This document shows positions 1-6,938 of a DNA stretch of 8,658 nucleotides, one piece after another (within the stretch, counting starts at the first letter, position 1; each line of letters opens with the position of its first letter). The stretch is taken from contig JAJRWO010000212.1 in NCBI GenBank assembly GCA_024276775.1, forward strand, positions 1 through 8,658, written 5' to 3'. The translations under genes were made by a program, and so were the position numbers. The notes under the pieces are model-generated. The model saw only the letters and a list, made by a program, of their open reading frames with translations, had not been told where the DNA came from and ran no database searches. Origin of the DNA: Gammaproteobacteria bacterium (GTDB taxonomy: Bacteria; Pseudomonadota; Gammaproteobacteria; Tenderiales; Tenderiaceae).

Positions 1-172
1 CAGCGCCCCATAATAGCCCTGAGTTCAACACAAAAATATCAGCGTAATATTTCATAACGACACATCATTATCAAAGGTGCAAGCCATGACTTTAGGGGCA
101 CCACAAAGCTGTTAATCACGCGCATTTTCGGTTGGCTTGAATATCACGCCAAAGACGCAAATGCCCCCCAAT

Positions 173-200
173 AAAAAAAGCGGACAATTGTCCGCCTTTT
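173..200 (-). terminator. Rho-independent terminator of the act operon
   Basis: Positions 180-195 are the perfect palindrome GCGGACAATTGTCCGC, which can fold as a 6-bp GC-rich stem with an AATT loop. Read on the minus strand it is preceded by AAAA (200-197) and followed by seven T (179-173) and then ATT, which is the classic form of an intrinsic terminator. It begins about 23 bases after the actF stop codon, so it should end the operon transcript. On the plus strand the stem is followed by only four T, so it could act weakly in both directions, but the minus direction is clearly the better one. Confidence 0.9.
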
Positions 201-222
201 CATCATCGCCTAAATACAACAT

Positions 223-1254
223 TTAGTCGTTACGAATCATGCCATAGTGCTTCAAGCTCCACTTGACAGCAAACCAACTGACAGCAATCACAACGGCCGT
301 CACAACAATATCGCTAATTGAAGACATTGGCGTATGAGTATATTCATTGGCCACTGAACCAGAGATCCAAACATACCGCTCAATCCATGTACCCAATACA
401 ATACTGCACGCTACCATCACAATAATAACCGGATTATGACGACTGGGTGTAATTGCCAGCGTACAGAATGGAATGACAAATTTAAGCACTAAGAACAACC
501 ACCAAATCCCACTCATCTGAGTCATCATCGCATCGTAACGCCCCATCTCCTCTGGCAGACGGCCATACCACATGATCAGATACTGCGTAAAATAGAGATA
601 CGTCCACAAGATAGTCATTGCCAACATGAACTGGGCCATAAAGTTAAAGATGTGCGCTTCAAATTGTTTAACCAGTTTTCCAGAACGATGCAGAAAAAAT
701 AGAAACACCGTAAAGAACCCTAGAAACATATGAAAGTTACTCTGGAAGTTGTATGCCCCGTAGCTAGCACTATGCCAGCCAGCCTGCATCGTCATTTCGA
801 AATCCCAAGCAACCATTGTTCCATAAGCAAAATAAAAGAATGGTATCAATAATGCAATATTACGAAACCGACGTTGCACACATGGTGAGTCATCAATCGT
901 GGCCTCATGCTGCCACTTTATGAATAACAAGTAGAGCCCCGCCACGATCAAAAAACCAATGATATTTCGAGCCACCAAAAAAGTATAATTATGCCAACCA
1001 GGCAGGTGACTCCCCTCATCATGCGCATGCGCCAACCACGGAAAGGCCGACTCACCAGCCGCCAGTATAAACAGTAGCAAAATAAATGCTACAGGAAACA
1101 ATACTGCTAGCGAACATGCTAGACCTCGTATTTGAAATCGCCATTTACCATTAGTCAAATGCAATACTGATGACAATGTAACCCCACCTAATGCCAGGTA
1201 AAGCACAATCTCAAAATTTGTAATTACAACTGACCAGAAACCGAAGTTTTCCAT
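223..1254 (-). CDS. actF: ACIII subunit ActF, NrfD-like integral membrane protein
   Basis: This 343-residue polytopic membrane protein is the last gene of the operon. I see about nine hydrophobic segments, near residues 8-32, 44-66, 92-113, 133-150, 174-189, 205-229, 249-268, 275-296 and 313-331. It is a paralogue of the ActC in the same operon. Both have D-F-x-M-(S/T)-x-x-x-G-W-H (here 151-161), WTYL-x8-WYG (217-231) and G-x-W-(I/L)-E-R-(Y/W) (288-294). In known ACIII the ActF subunit sits in the membrane beside ActC. It is proposed to take part in quinol binding or proton translocation, but that role is less certain than for ActC. A His-rich loop lies at 75-88. The start has an AGAGG site (1264-1260) 5 bases upstream. 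There is a 44-base gap after actE, and a terminator follows the stop. It appears somewhat shorter than the ActF proteins I know of (about 400 residues or more). Confidence 0.88.
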   Translation of the reverse strand: MENFGFWSVVITNFEIVLYLALGGVTLSSVLHLTNGKWRFQIRGLACSLAVLFPVAFILLLFILAAGESAFPWLAHAHDEGSHLPGWHNYTFLVARNIIGFLIVAGLYLLFIKWQHEATIDDSPCVQRRFRNIALLIPFFYFAYGTMVAWDFEMTMQAGWHSASYGAYNFQSNFHMFLGFFTVFLFFLHRSGKLVKQFEAHIFNFMAQFMLAMTILWTYLYFTQYLIMWYGRLPEEMGRYDAMMTQMSGIWWLFLVLKFVIPFCTLAITPSRHNPVIIVMVACSIVLGTWIERYVWISGSVANEYTHTPMSSISDIVVTAVVIAVSWFAVKWSLKHYGMIRND

Positions 1255-1298
1255 GCTAGCCTCTGTTTTCTATCTTCAAAATAGTTTAATCGACTGAA

Positions 1299-1838
1299 TT
1301 ATTTAGCAGCAGTTTTAGTTGCTGCAGCAGCATCTTTTACAAGACCATGCTTCATATAGTTCACCACATGCCAACGCTCTTCAACAGTTAAGTCATTAGA
1401 GCCACGCTTACCTTGAGGCACACCATAGGCAGGCATTACATAACTGCCAAAGGTAATCGTGCCCCAAAGCCACCCTTCTGTCAGGCTGTCCTGAACATAA
1501 TCATCATTGAGGGCGATTGCACCAATCTTGCTACTAACAGGCGATTCAGCAGCCCCTGTTTGCCCATGACATGCGGCACAATAAATTTTAAACAGGGTAC
1601 GCCCAGTATTCACTGACTCTGCCGTTGCTTGAACGGGATTCTTGATATTTCTTGATGCCTCACGGTCTGCAATCTGAGTCGGCATGCCAGCAATGGGTAT
1701 TGAACGCTCAGGAAAGTCCAACATGGCACCTTCCTGCGGTTTAATATTCGGCTGATTCATCATATCGGTAGACCATGGCCAAGCCATCGCTACTGCAGGC
1801 ATCATCATTGACGCTACAATCACTGACTTGATTTTCAT
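1299..1838 (-). CDS. actE: ACIII subunit ActE, periplasmic monohaem cytochrome c
   Basis: This 179-residue protein starts with a Sec-type signal peptide (KIK n-region, hydrophobic core, AMA ending about residue 19). It carries one haem c site, C87-A-A-C90-H91. Met135 in V-M-P-A-Y is the likely distal haem ligand, so this is a class I cytochrome c fold. Near the mature N-terminus, M-N-Q-P-N-I-K-P-Q-E (27-36) matches the D-Q-P-x-x-K-P-x-E signature typical of ActE. The role known for the family is to accept electrons from the complex and pass them to an oxidase or soluble carrier. There is no lipobox Cys after the signal, unlike lipidated ActE proteins. The C-terminal tail is Ala/Lys rich. The ATG overlaps the actD stop as ATGA, and a strong AGGAGGT site (1851-1845) lies 6 bases upstream inside actD, which indicates translational coupling. 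Confidence 0.92.
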   Translation of the reverse strand: MKIKSVIVASMMMPAVAMAWPWSTDMMNQPNIKPQEGAMLDFPERSIPIAGMPTQIADREASRNIKNPVQATAESVNTGRTLFKIYCAACHGQTGAAESPVSSKIGAIALNDDYVQDSLTEGWLWGTITFGSYVMPAYGVPQGKRGSNDLTVEERWHVVNYMKHGLVKDAAAATKTAAK

Positions 1839-2362
1839 AAAGATACCTCCTCACGAATTTCCAGAACCTTATGCTTTTTGAAAAGTTCCTTGAGAGAATC
1901 AACATTTTTTTCATCCAACTCCAGCATTACACCAATCTGGTCAAGACTGACTTTTTCTGAATAAAGCGGATGACGCTTAGTCATCAATCTTGCGTTGACC
2001 ATAAAACCAATCACCGTAGACAGCACACCAAACAGTATCAACATCTCATAACTCAGCACGATATTGGATGGCAGAGTAATAATGGCCTTCCCCCCCTGAG
2101 GCTGCGTTAAAAAATTAGCTTGCGCAGACGCCAGAAATAGAAAACCAAAAATGGCCCCGAAAATCGCACCAAACAATGAAAACTTCGGCACTGGAGAACC
2201 TCTATCACCCAATATTTCTTCAATTTCCGGATGTTCAATGGGTGATTTCAATGTCACGTCATCCACAGAAACCCCTGGAATCGCGTGCTGACGGATTTCT
2301 GAAATCGTCGAAAACGCTTCCTCAAAGTTGCTAAATAAACCCATTACGTAATAGCGTTTCAT
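1835..2362 (-). CDS. actD: ACIII subunit ActD, DUF3341 membrane protein
   Basis: This 175-residue protein matches the DUF3341 (ActD) family. It has a soluble N-terminal part (1-60) beginning Y-x-V-M-G-L-F, which resembles the ferredoxin-like opening of the family. Two transmembrane helices follow at about 62-82 and 104-124, then a basic and acidic C-terminal part (125-175). The stretch L-P-S-N-I-V-L-S-Y-E-M-L-I-L-F just before and into helix 2 corresponds to the family's conserved P-x-x-x-P-V-T-F-E-L-T-V-L-F region. ActD carries no cofactor motif. In known complexes it is an accessory membrane subunit of uncertain function. It starts only 2 bases after the actC stop (TAA, 2367-2365), with AGGAG (2374-2370) 7 bases upstream of the ATG. 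Its own stop overlaps the actE start by 4 bases. The family match and gene position together make the call secure. Confidence 0.92.
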   Translation of the reverse strand: MKRYYVMGLFSNFEEAFSTISEIRQHAIPGVSVDDVTLKSPIEHPEIEEILGDRGSPVPKFSLFGAIFGAIFGFLFLASAQANFLTQPQGGKAIITLPSNIVLSYEMLILFGVLSTVIGFMVNARLMTKRHPLYSEKVSLDQIGVMLELDEKNVDSLKELFKKHKVLEIREEVSL

Positions 2363-2364
2363 AC

Positions 2365-3783
2365 TTATGCTCCTTCCCTGCTCGGACTCGGATCAGCATC
2401 TGCTGGCTGTCGATCACCCTCGCGACGATGAGACTTACTTTCAAGCTCATCATTGTGATAATGACGACGGTGAAATACCATTTCCTTAACTTCATACATA
2501 GACACTGCTGGAAATACTTTGACAAAGATCAAGAATAGCATTCCGAACCAACCAAAACTGCCAAAGACAATCGCCCACTGAATCATGCTTGGCCACATAA
2601 CATCCCAGGCAAACGGCATATGTGAGAGCGATAGGGTTGGCGTCACAATCATCCAGCGCTCAAGCCACATCCCCAGATTCAGAAACAGAGAAACAACAAA
2701 CATTGTCGGCAAATGCCGTCGAAGTTTTTCAAATGCAAATGTAAAGGGAAGAACCGAGCCAAGGAACAACATTGCCCAGAAAAATGGCGCATATGGGCCG
2801 ATAAATTTCTGCATCAACAATTCTTTAGCAACAAGGTCATGGCCATACCATGTGGCAGCAAATTCAACCAGATTCAAGTATGTCCATACCATCGCAATCG
2901 CAAACGTCAGCTTACAAGTCTTTTCCATAATTGGAATCGTCATGTACTCATCGAAGCGGAAAAAATAACGCAACAGGATGAACAGCGTAATGATCGCCGC
3001 ACAACCTGAATACAAGGCACCTGCCACAAAGTATGGAGGGAAGCTCGTGACATGCCAACCTGGCATGATCGACATCGCAAAGTCAGCCGATACGATAGAG
3101 TGAACCGACACGGCCAATGGAATCAGAAAACACGCCATCATCAGATAGAGCCTGCGAAAATGACGCCATTGGCGGTCATCCCCCTGCCAGCCCATTGACA
3201 ACACCGTATACAGCTTCTGACGCCAGCCACGCGCATTGTCACGACAGATAGCCAGATCGGGGATCATACCGATGAACAAGAACAACGCAGATGATGTCAT
3301 ATAAGTTGTAATCGCAAATGCATCCCAAACCAATGGCGAACGAAAATTCGGCCAAATGCCACGATCAGATACATATGGAAGCACCCAATACATATTCCAA
3401 ACACGCCCCAAGTGGATGATCGGAAACAACCCAGCGGTCATTAGCGAAAACAGCGTCATCGCCTCGGCAAATCGATAAATTGGTTTACGCCAATCTGCTT
3501 GAATAATATGCAAGATTGCAGACAACAATGTTCCAGAGTGGCTCATGCCAATCCAGAATACAAATGTTGCAATATATAAATCCCACATATGCGGCCAGTT
3601 AAGATCCGATGGCCCCATTCCCACTTGGTATTGATAGATCTCGGCAAGAACGGCACATAGAATCATAGCGACACAAGCCGCCAATGCCACCCAGTAGCCC
3701 ATCCGAGGGTTCTCCATACTGCGGAGGACATCCTCGTTGATCTTTGCCCAAGCTATATTTTCATTTATATCTTTTGTTTGCAT
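2365..3783 (-). CDS. actC: ACIII subunit ActC, NrfD/PsrC-like quinol-oxidising membrane protein
   Basis: This 472-residue integral membrane protein belongs to the NrfD/PsrC superfamily. About ten hydrophobic helices can be seen, near 29-49, 69-93, 108-125, 150-176, 212-232, 249-276, 293-312, 330-352, 358-380 and 401-422. Typical ActC motifs include H-S-G-T-L-L-S-A-I-L (82-91), F-P-I-I-H-L-G-R (120-127), S-V-H-S-I-V-S-A-D-F-A-M-S (226-238) with G-W-H (242-244), and W-L-E-R-W (373-377). In characterised ACIII this is the quinol site subunit, placed under the ActB Fe-S clusters. Conserved His/Asp/Arg residues in these motifs are candidates for quinol or proton handling. Residues 438-472 form a charged hydrophilic tail. 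The ATG at 3783 has only a weak GGTG-like ribosome site, and 40 bases separate it from actB2. It shares internal motifs with ActF, so the two are paralogues. Confidence 0.93.
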   Translation of the reverse strand: MQTKDINENIAWAKINEDVLRSMENPRMGYWVALAACVAMILCAVLAEIYQYQVGMGPSDLNWPHMWDLYIATFVFWIGMSHSGTLLSAILHIIQADWRKPIYRFAEAMTLFSLMTAGLFPIIHLGRVWNMYWVLPYVSDRGIWPNFRSPLVWDAFAITTYMTSSALFLFIGMIPDLAICRDNARGWRQKLYTVLSMGWQGDDRQWRHFRRLYLMMACFLIPLAVSVHSIVSADFAMSIMPGWHVTSFPPYFVAGALYSGCAAIITLFILLRYFFRFDEYMTIPIMEKTCKLTFAIAMVWTYLNLVEFAATWYGHDLVAKELLMQKFIGPYAPFFWAMLFLGSVLPFTFAFEKLRRHLPTMFVVSLFLNLGMWLERWMIVTPTLSLSHMPFAWDVMWPSMIQWAIVFGSFGWFGMLFLIFVKVFPAVSMYEVKEMVFHRRHYHNDELESKSHRREGDRQPADADPSPSREGA

Positions 3784-3823
3784 AGGTCACACCACGTTTA
3801 TATTTGTATCGCTATCCCGTCTT

Positions 3824-4669
3824 CTAGGCTTCGCGCACTCGATCCATGTACATGACACATGGGTCCGTATTCAATCCTTCCAAGACACGATATCCACGTA
3901 GTTCTCCGTTAGACTTGTCCTGTTTCGTCTTACCAAGTTCAACTTCCTGAGCCTTCCAAAGCTTGGTGACTTGAGCATCTTTATCAAGCAAATCACCGAA
4001 AACAATCGCCTCTGTAGGACATGTTTGTGCACAGGCCGTCACCACATCACCATCTTTGACTTCACGGCCTTCACGCTGCGCCGCATCCTTACCTGTACGA
4101 ATGCGTTGGATACAGAATGTACATTTTTCCATCACACCCTTATCACGCACGCTCAAATCAGGATTAAGCTGCATGTTCAACGGCTCAGGCCAAGACTCTT
4201 CGTAATAAGAATAGAAGTTAAAATAACGCAAACGGTATGGACAGTTATTTGAACAATAACGCGAACCGATGCAGCGATTATAAACCTGGGCATTCAAGCC
4301 ATCCGGAGTGTGATATGTAGCAGCGACTGGACATACAGGCTCACATGTTGCCGCATTACACTGCTGACACATCATGGGCAAGAAACTGCCACCACGTTCC
4401 TGGTACTCCTTCTCATCTCCGCCGAGGTCAGGCTCATCCCAGTAACGCTCCATGCGCAACCAGTGCAAACCTTGACCTTTTCTCATCCGATCTTTACCCA
4501 CCGTAGGCAGGTTATTTTCTGCATAACAAGCGACAGAACAAGCATTGCAGCCTGTGCACTTGTTGAGATCGATTGCCATACCCCACATATGCTCATATTC
4601 ATGATGACCACCATCTTCATGGGCACGACGATAATGAGACCAGTTTTCAAGAATGTTCTTAAGCGACAT
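3824..4669 (-). CDS. actB2: ACIII subunit ActB2, four-cluster Fe-S protein (split ActB C-terminal part)
   Basis: This 281-residue ferredoxin-type protein corresponds to the second half of fused ActB and is related to PsrB, NrfC and QrcC. Its Cys groups are 38/41/44/48, 101/104/109/113, 133/139/143, 183/186 and 213/217. That is 15 ligands, enough for three 4Fe-4S and one 3Fe-4S cluster. The third group reads C-I-G-S-R-Y-C: Ser136 stands where the four-Cys relatives have Cys, which explains the 3Fe-4S cluster known in this complex. C-P-Y-R-L-R-Y-F-N (143-151) is typical of the family. Cys271 looks structural or incidental. No signal peptide is visible, so I infer export bound to the Tat substrate ActB1. 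The start is 2 bases after the actB1 stop, with AAGGAG (4682-4677) 7 bases upstream. It would carry electrons from the ActC quinol site to the ActA haems. Confidence 0.94.
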   Translation of the reverse strand: MSLKNILENWSHYRRAHEDGGHHEYEHMWGMAIDLNKCTGCNACSVACYAENNLPTVGKDRMRKGQGLHWLRMERYWDEPDLGGDEKEYQERGGSFLPMMCQQCNAATCEPVCPVAATYHTPDGLNAQVYNRCIGSRYCSNNCPYRLRYFNFYSYYEESWPEPLNMQLNPDLSVRDKGVMEKCTFCIQRIRTGKDAAQREGREVKDGDVVTACAQTCPTEAIVFGDLLDKDAQVTKLWKAQEVELGKTKQDKSNGELRGYRVLEGLNTDPCVMYMDRVREA

Positions 4670-4671
4670 AA

Positions 4672-6876
4672 TTAAGCTCCTTCAGTCCTTCTGAACACAT
4701 CAGCCGAAACTGTGCTAACCAATCGGCGACCTACCTGAACCTCACTACCACCTAAACGAGGCAGTTCTTCACTTCGGCCCACTTTGCTGATACGAACGCG
4801 CGTTGCATGGGTTGCCAATTCGCCACTCTTTTCATCAACAACGGGGCTGAGAATTTTGAGCGGATTCACCCCGTTGCCTTTGGCATAACGACCATATTCT
4901 TCGTGACCGCGCCCCATTGGAATCGCCACTGTATCGACATGTACGCCTTTATAGATATAGGCCTGTGTCTCAATTACACCCTGGTCTGATTCAATACGAA
5001 TAAAATCACCCTCTTTGATACCAAGTTTGGATGCAGTTTTAGGATGCACTTCAACCCATGAATCCCAAAAAATCTTGGTAATCTGATCCGGCGCTTCCTG
5101 CAACCATGGCAGATTTGCATTACGCCCGTCATACATGGACTGATTTGACGATGGCACCAAATTCATAGGATAGTCTCCATTTGTCTGATAACCACCTTGA
5201 TCAAGCTCACCTAAGCTGACCTTTAGTGAGCCGGGCTTGCTTGGTGCCTTGATAAAACCTTTTTGAACAGCCGCAGACCAAAAAGCATCACTGTCTTTAC
5301 CGGCCTTTACCGATGCGGGCAAACTATCCAGCGCTGAGCGCAAGTATGCGTAGTAGTCTTCAAAAGTTTCATAATCTTTTACGCCTTGATATTTCAGCAT
5401 AGACAACAGAATATCACCCAGGCTTCTTGTCTCCACACTCAACGGCTTCATCAATGGCTGGGACATGCTGATTGCAGCGTCTTTTGGCTGATAAGGTGAA
5501 ACCGAGGTCGCCCATTCTTCATATGGCGAAGATAAAGGCAAAACAAGATCTGCTGACATCGTTGTTTCATCAGGAAACATAGATAAGGCTACTTTAAAGG
5601 GTACTTTGGCAATCTTATCAGCCATTGCCAAGTGCGCTGGTGCGGTATAAACAGGGTTTGCGCCCATGAAGAAGACCACATCATATTCCCCTGCGCCTGC
5701 TGCAGCAGCAAAGTCCAACATTGCCTTGCTGTTCCCTTGTTTTGCCTTCAACTCATCAAATACCATGCTATTTGATGCTTCAATTGTCTGGCCAATATTG
5801 CCAAGTAAAACATTCAACATCATCGCAGCCATTGCATTTTGATAGCCATTAGTATGACCATGCGCAGACTCGCCTGAAAGCACCAGACTCGGACTACGTT
5901 CTTTAAGATATCCAGCAATACGAACCAAGGTATCACCAGGAACACCCGAAATCTCTGCGACCTTGCTCACGCTATACTGTGAAATGACATCTAATGCAGC
6001 TTGCGGCAACTGTTTTCCATCCACCTGATTTTCGCTCAGTAAAACATTAGCGATACCCAAGGCAACAGCACCTTCTGTCCCCGGCCGAGCAGCAACCCAC
6101 AAATCAGCATTCCCACCCGTCAGTGTCATTTTTGGCTCAACCTGGATCAAAACACCGCGATCCCCACTGCGAAACTTGCCGTATTCACGCGAAAAATGCA
6201 CTGGAGATACCCAGGTACCCAGAAAATCAGCACCGAAAGAAAGCACAGCCTTGGCTTTATCAAATCGATACACGGGGGTTGCATCACCCAAAACGGCTTC
6301 ATTGACCGCACTCCCTACAGCATTATTAATTGCTTCGTAGACATAATGGTCTTTGCTCCCCCATGCTTTATTCAGTGCAGCAAGCAAAACTGATTGATGT
6401 CCGCTAACGGTGCCCGTAAACCATGCACTTCGCCCTTGAGCAGTGCCCGAAGCCTTTTCTTTCATAAGCAGCCATGCATCTTCCCAGCTCACCGGCATAA
6501 GCGCCCCGCCTTTACGGGCCATGGGCTGTGTTATTCGATCAGGATTGTAATGCCCCTGCAAACTTGCCTGCCCCATTTGGCACAAACCCTTGCCATTCAG
6601 AGCCTCAGGATTACCTTCAAGCTTTAGTACACGCCCTTCACGAACACGGCCATGCACACCACACCCCGAAGGACACTGCTGACAAGTCGACGCAAACGTG
6701 ACACCTATACCTGGAATTGCATATTCTTCTGGCGCCAGATAGGCAACCACCTTTTCTTTACCCTCTTCGAGAGTAATGGTCGTCGGCATATCACAACCAC
6801 TCAGGGTTGCCGCGCCAACACCACCGAGCCCCATAAACTTCAAAAAGTCTCTGCGGTTGATATCACTACCACTCAT
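4672..6876 (-). CDS. actB1: ACIII subunit ActB1, molybdopterin-oxidoreductase-like Tat lipoprotein
   Basis: This 734-residue protein has the fold of the DMSO reductase family. The N-terminus has a Tat motif, N-R-R-D-F-L-K (7-13), then a hydrophobic stretch ending in the lipobox L-S-G-C, with Cys28 the likely lipidated residue. An N-terminal Fe4S4 domain (about 56-115) keeps C65-x2-C68-x3-C72-x26-C99. The molybdopterin-type body follows (about 115-500; M-G-A-N-P-V-Y at 404-410). The C-terminal beta domain (about 600-695) contains V-E-V-H-P-K-T-A-x-x-L-G-I. There are only five Cys in the protein: the lipobox Cys and the four cluster ligands. No Cys is left to bind molybdenum. In characterised ACIII this domain carries no Mo cofactor and is structural. 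The gene follows actA by 62 bases, with a modest GGA ribosome site about 10 bases upstream. QrcB-like or PsrA-like alternatives are excluded mainly by the flanking actD, actE and actF. Confidence 0.92.
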   Translation of the reverse strand: MSGSDINRRDFLKFMGLGGVGAATLSGCDMPTTITLEEGKEKVVAYLAPEEYAIPGIGVTFASTCQQCPSGCGVHGRVREGRVLKLEGNPEALNGKGLCQMGQASLQGHYNPDRITQPMARKGGALMPVSWEDAWLLMKEKASGTAQGRSAWFTGTVSGHQSVLLAALNKAWGSKDHYVYEAINNAVGSAVNEAVLGDATPVYRFDKAKAVLSFGADFLGTWVSPVHFSREYGKFRSGDRGVLIQVEPKMTLTGGNADLWVAARPGTEGAVALGIANVLLSENQVDGKQLPQAALDVISQYSVSKVAEISGVPGDTLVRIAGYLKERSPSLVLSGESAHGHTNGYQNAMAAMMLNVLLGNIGQTIEASNSMVFDELKAKQGNSKAMLDFAAAAGAGEYDVVFFMGANPVYTAPAHLAMADKIAKVPFKVALSMFPDETTMSADLVLPLSSPYEEWATSVSPYQPKDAAISMSQPLMKPLSVETRSLGDILLSMLKYQGVKDYETFEDYYAYLRSALDSLPASVKAGKDSDAFWSAAVQKGFIKAPSKPGSLKVSLGELDQGGYQTNGDYPMNLVPSSNQSMYDGRNANLPWLQEAPDQITKIFWDSWVEVHPKTASKLGIKEGDFIRIESDQGVIETQAYIYKGVHVDTVAIPMGRGHEEYGRYAKGNGVNPLKILSPVVDEKSGELATHATRVRISKVGRSEELPRLGGSEVQVGRRLVSTVSADVFRRTEGA

Positions 6877-6938
6877 AACAAATCATCCGTTATTAGTTGA
6901 AAAATTGACAGCCAGATCCAAGATCTCAGCCCACCCAT

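Noticed and set aside
1..55. Minus-strand frame from ATG at 55-53 running off the left edge (begins M-K-Y-Y-A-D-I-F-V-L-N-S-G-L-L-W-G-A), possibly the next gene.
   Set aside because: Only 18 codons are visible, there is no ribosome site and no credible promoter between it and the terminator. Plus-strand frames are also open from the edge (stops at 45-47 and 55-57), so a convergent gene tail is equally possible.
4672..6876. Reading ActB1 as an active molybdenum or tungsten oxidoreductase such as a polysulfide or thiosulfate reductase.
   Set aside because: The neighbours actA, actD, actE and actF define ACIII, and no Cys is available as Mo ligand. A Ser or Asp ligand cannot be fully excluded from sequence alone.
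6910..6927. AGATC-TTG-GATCT inverted repeat in the actA/actB1 gap as an attenuator or processing site.
   Set aside because: Five base pairs with a 3-base loop is weak, and the T-stretch that follows is 7 or more bases away from the stem.
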